Source: Hyphomicrobiales bacterium
GTDB lineage: Bacteria > Pseudomonadota > Alphaproteobacteria > Rhizobiales > Beijerinckiaceae
Direction: 5' to 3'
DNA: 7,899 nucleotides
NCBI GenBank assembly: GCA_028290595.1
Contig: JAQGJO010000240.1
Coordinates: 1 to 7,899, forward strand
The translations under genes and the position numbers were made by a program. Shown here in pieces: positions 6,740-7,899 of this stretch. The notes beneath the pieces are model-generated. The model saw only the letters and a list, made by a program, of their open reading frames with translations, was not told the DNA's origin and did no database searches. Numbering within the stretch: position 1 is the first letter of the stretch; each line of letters opens with the position of its first letter.

Positions 6740-6743
6740 CTCC
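6740..6743 (-). promoter_or_regulatory. Ribosome binding site that sets the VWA start
   Basis: GGAG on the minus strand stands five bases before the GTG at 6732-6734, the best spaced site for this gene. The alternative GTG at 6770 has nothing comparable. Confidence 0.6.
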
Positions 6744-6810
6744 GCTCTCGCCGCGATTCCGGCGAAGCACAATAGATCGGAGCCTCAGGCAACATTTGCA
6801 AGCCGGATCG

Positions 6811-6837
6811 GTCAGCCGCAGGCTGGGCTTGGCTGAT
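6811..6837. repeat. Overlapping inverted repeats upstream of the VWA gene
   Basis: The arm GTCAGCC (6811-6817) can pair either with GGCTG at 6821-6825 (three-base loop) or with GGCTGAT at 6831-6837 (6 of 7 bases). The two hairpins share a left arm and so exclude each other. They lie between the rpmG terminator and the VWA start, about 75 bases before the GTG. They could be in the VWA leader or be an accidental GC-rich structure. Confidence 0.3.
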
Positions 6838-6858
6838 CTGCTTGGCGCAGAAACGCGA

Positions 6859-6881
6859 AACGGGGCGTCGAGCGCCCCGTT
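6859..6881 (-). terminator. Probable terminator of rpmG
   Basis: A perfect nine-base stem (AACGGGGCG / CGCCCCGTT) with a five-base loop lies 30 bases past the rpmG stop. On the minus strand the stem runs into TTTCGCGTTTC, a broken T tract, so the terminator is weaker than the phasin one. On the plus strand no T run follows. Some read-through into the VWA gene is possible. Confidence 0.65.
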
Positions 6882-6911
6882 GCCGGCTGTAATCAGAAAC
6901 AGATCAGTGGT

Positions 6912-7079
6912 TTACTTGATCTTGGTTTCTTTGAATTCGACGTGCTTCTTGGCGACCGGATCGTACTTTGTGTACGACAGCTTCTCGGTCTTGGTGCGGG
7001 CGTTCTTCTTGGTGACGTAGAAATAGCCCGTGTCGGCGGTCGAAAGGAGCTTGATCTTGATTGAGGCGGCCTTGGCCAT
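6912..7079 (-). CDS. rpmG: 50S ribosomal protein L33
   Basis: L33 is a small protein of the large ribosomal subunit near the E site. The 55-residue product begins [20 protein letters not shown] and ends VEFKETKIK. It has the family core [22 protein letters not shown] and the expected length. The zinc-binding CxxC pairs of the other L33 type are absent, so this is the zinc-independent form usual in Alphaproteobacteria. The ATG at 7077-7079 has AGGA eight bases upstream (7088-7091). The gene appears to be a single-gene unit with a promoter at 7122-7149 and a terminator at 6859-6881. The many Lys codons are nearly all AAG, as expected for a highly expressed gene. Confidence 0.97.
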   Translation of the reverse strand: MAKAASIKIKLLSTADTGYFYVTKKNARTKTEKLSYTKYDPVAKKHVEFKETKIK

Positions 7080-7121
7080 GACAATAGTCCTGAATGGAGA
7101 TGCGAATTTCGATTTGGCCGC

Positions 7122-7149
7122 AAAATACGGATCGGCGGCGCGAAGTCAA
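7122..7149 (-). promoter_or_regulatory. Sigma70-type promoter of rpmG
   Basis: TTGACT (minus strand, 7144-7149) followed after 16 bases by TATTTT (7122-7127) gives a start near 7115 and a leader of about 36 bases. It lies in the 101-base gap after the oxygenase gene and would let rpmG be expressed independently of it. Confidence 0.55.
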
Positions 7150-7180
7150 GGAAGGCGCCGGCTAATTCCGCCCAATCGCA

Positions 7181-7899
7181 CTATTCCGCTGCCACCTGGC
7201 CCTGCTGGCGTGCGGTTTCCTCCTCGGCAATCATGCGATTGACGATGCGGCGCGCCGATTGGCCGGCGCGATCGAAGGCGAAATTGACGAAAACCGGGCC
7301 TGCCGGGTTGGAATCGATCAATTCCTGCTGGCGCGTGGTAATCGCGGCATCTTCGCGGAAGGCCATGTCGATCATGCTGCGATAAAGCTCGGTCACCTTT
7401 TCGTCGTCGATCGCCCAGTTGCGGGCGGTGGACCAGAAATAATGCACCGTGTTGTCGGTCTCGGGCGTAAAGCTGTTGACGACCACATGGACAGGCTCGC
7501 GCAACGGCGTGTCGGCGCCGGCAGGCCGCGCGCCGAGCGTCACCTTGCAGAACATCGGCGGCTGCCATTCGAAGATCTGCCAGCGGTCGATCTTGTCGTT
7601 ATAGCCGCGCGCCGCCTTGTAGATCGGCGCGGTATCGACGTTGAACATGATGCGGTGGGCGCGCACCCTGTCCTCGGTCACCTCCACTTCAAGCGGCGTC
7701 TCGGTGACGCCGCCGCCGGCCAGCGTGGTCTTGTGGACGAAGACGACATGGGTGAGGTCGAGAATATTGTCTACCATCAACTGATAGTTCGCCTTAATGT
7801 GGAGATAGCCGGGCACGCCCTTCCAGTCCGGATCGCCATTCTCGAAATAGTCAGGAAGCAGCGACGGATCGGCCGCTTTCTCGCCGAGCCAGATGTAGA
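7181..7899 (-). CDS. VanA-like Rieske non-heme iron oxygenase, alpha subunit (N-terminus outside window)
   Basis: The visible 238 residues are the C-terminal catalytic part of a ring-hydroxylating or O-demethylating oxygenase. Such enzymes use a Rieske [2Fe-2S] cluster to feed electrons from a reductase to a mononuclear iron that activates oxygen. The iron-binding motif is seen as NILDLTHVVFVH: Asp at 7757-7759, His at 7748-7750 and His at 7733-7735. Upstream residues YIWLGEKAADPSLLPDYF match the linker after the Rieske domain in vanillate O-demethylase VanA. The C-terminal block with VVNSFTPETDNTVHYFWSTA fits the VanA_C type. VanA-type enzymes are about 330-350 residues, so roughly 100, including the CxH and CxxH cluster ligands, lie beyond the right edge. 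The substrate cannot be told; many relatives act on methoxylated aromatics, others on unrelated rings. The frame is open through base 7899, and the GTG at 7814-7816 is internal. Confidence 0.88.
   Translation of the reverse strand, partial: YIWLGEKAADPSLLPDYFENGDPDWKGVPGYLHIKANYQLMVDNILDLTHVVFVHKTTLAGGGVTETPLEVEVTEDRVRAHRIMFNVDTAPIYKAARGYNDKIDRWQIFEWQPPMFCKVTLGARPAGADTPLREPVHVVVNSFTPETDNTVHYFWSTARNWAIDDEKVTELYRSMIDMAFREDAAITTRQQELIDSNPAGPVFVNFAFDRAGQSARRIVNRMIAEEETARQQGQVAAE

Noticed and set aside
6376..7020. Open plus-strand frame of 214 codons
   Set aside because: It runs antisense to the VWA gene, the rpmG terminator and rpmG itself, all well supported on the minus strand.
7146..7568. Open minus-strand frame of 140 codons
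   Set aside because: It is an out-of-frame shadow of the Rieske oxygenase gene, which carries the iron-binding motif in the other frame.

Overview
The window reads as ordinary chromosomal DNA of a GC-rich alphaproteobacterium, most likely of the order Hyphomicrobiales (Rhizobiales). This is judged from the GC-rich codon third positions, an alphaproteobacterial-type ClpS and phasin, an S11 DD-carboxypeptidase carrying a SPOR domain, and an L33 without zinc ligands. No tRNA, rRNA, CRISPR array, insertion sequence or other sign of recent transfer was seen.

Left part (1-2795, minus strand): clpS and clpA form a tight pair transcribed leftwards, the adaptor and the unfoldase of the ClpAP protease. 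ClpA runs off the left edge and lacks its C-terminal part. The start of ClpS is uncertain because the frame stays open well upstream of the conserved core. Between clpS and the next gene lies a strong intrinsic terminator that ends the phasin transcript.

Middle (2796-5231): a small phasin (polyhydroxyalkanoate granule surface protein, minus strand) and a secreted D-alanyl-D-alanine carboxypeptidase with a C-terminal SPOR domain (plus strand) diverge from a 306-base regulatory region. That region holds a good sigma70-type phasin promoter flanked by two sites resembling the operator of the PHA regulator PhaR. It also holds a near-match to the CtrA cell-cycle box on the carboxypeptidase side.

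Right part (5232-7899, minus strand): a two-gene unit encodes a VWA-domain protein followed nine bases later by a membrane-anchored J-domain protein whose J domain resembles mitochondrial Pam18/Tim14. Then come rpmG (ribosomal protein L33) with its own promoter and terminator, and the C-terminal two thirds of a VanA-like Rieske non-heme iron oxygenase that enters from the right edge.

No clearly new defence or mobile system is present. The points most worth a second look are the Pam18-like J protein paired with the VWA protein, the architecture of the phasin promoter, and the possible CtrA site in front of the SPOR carboxypeptidase.
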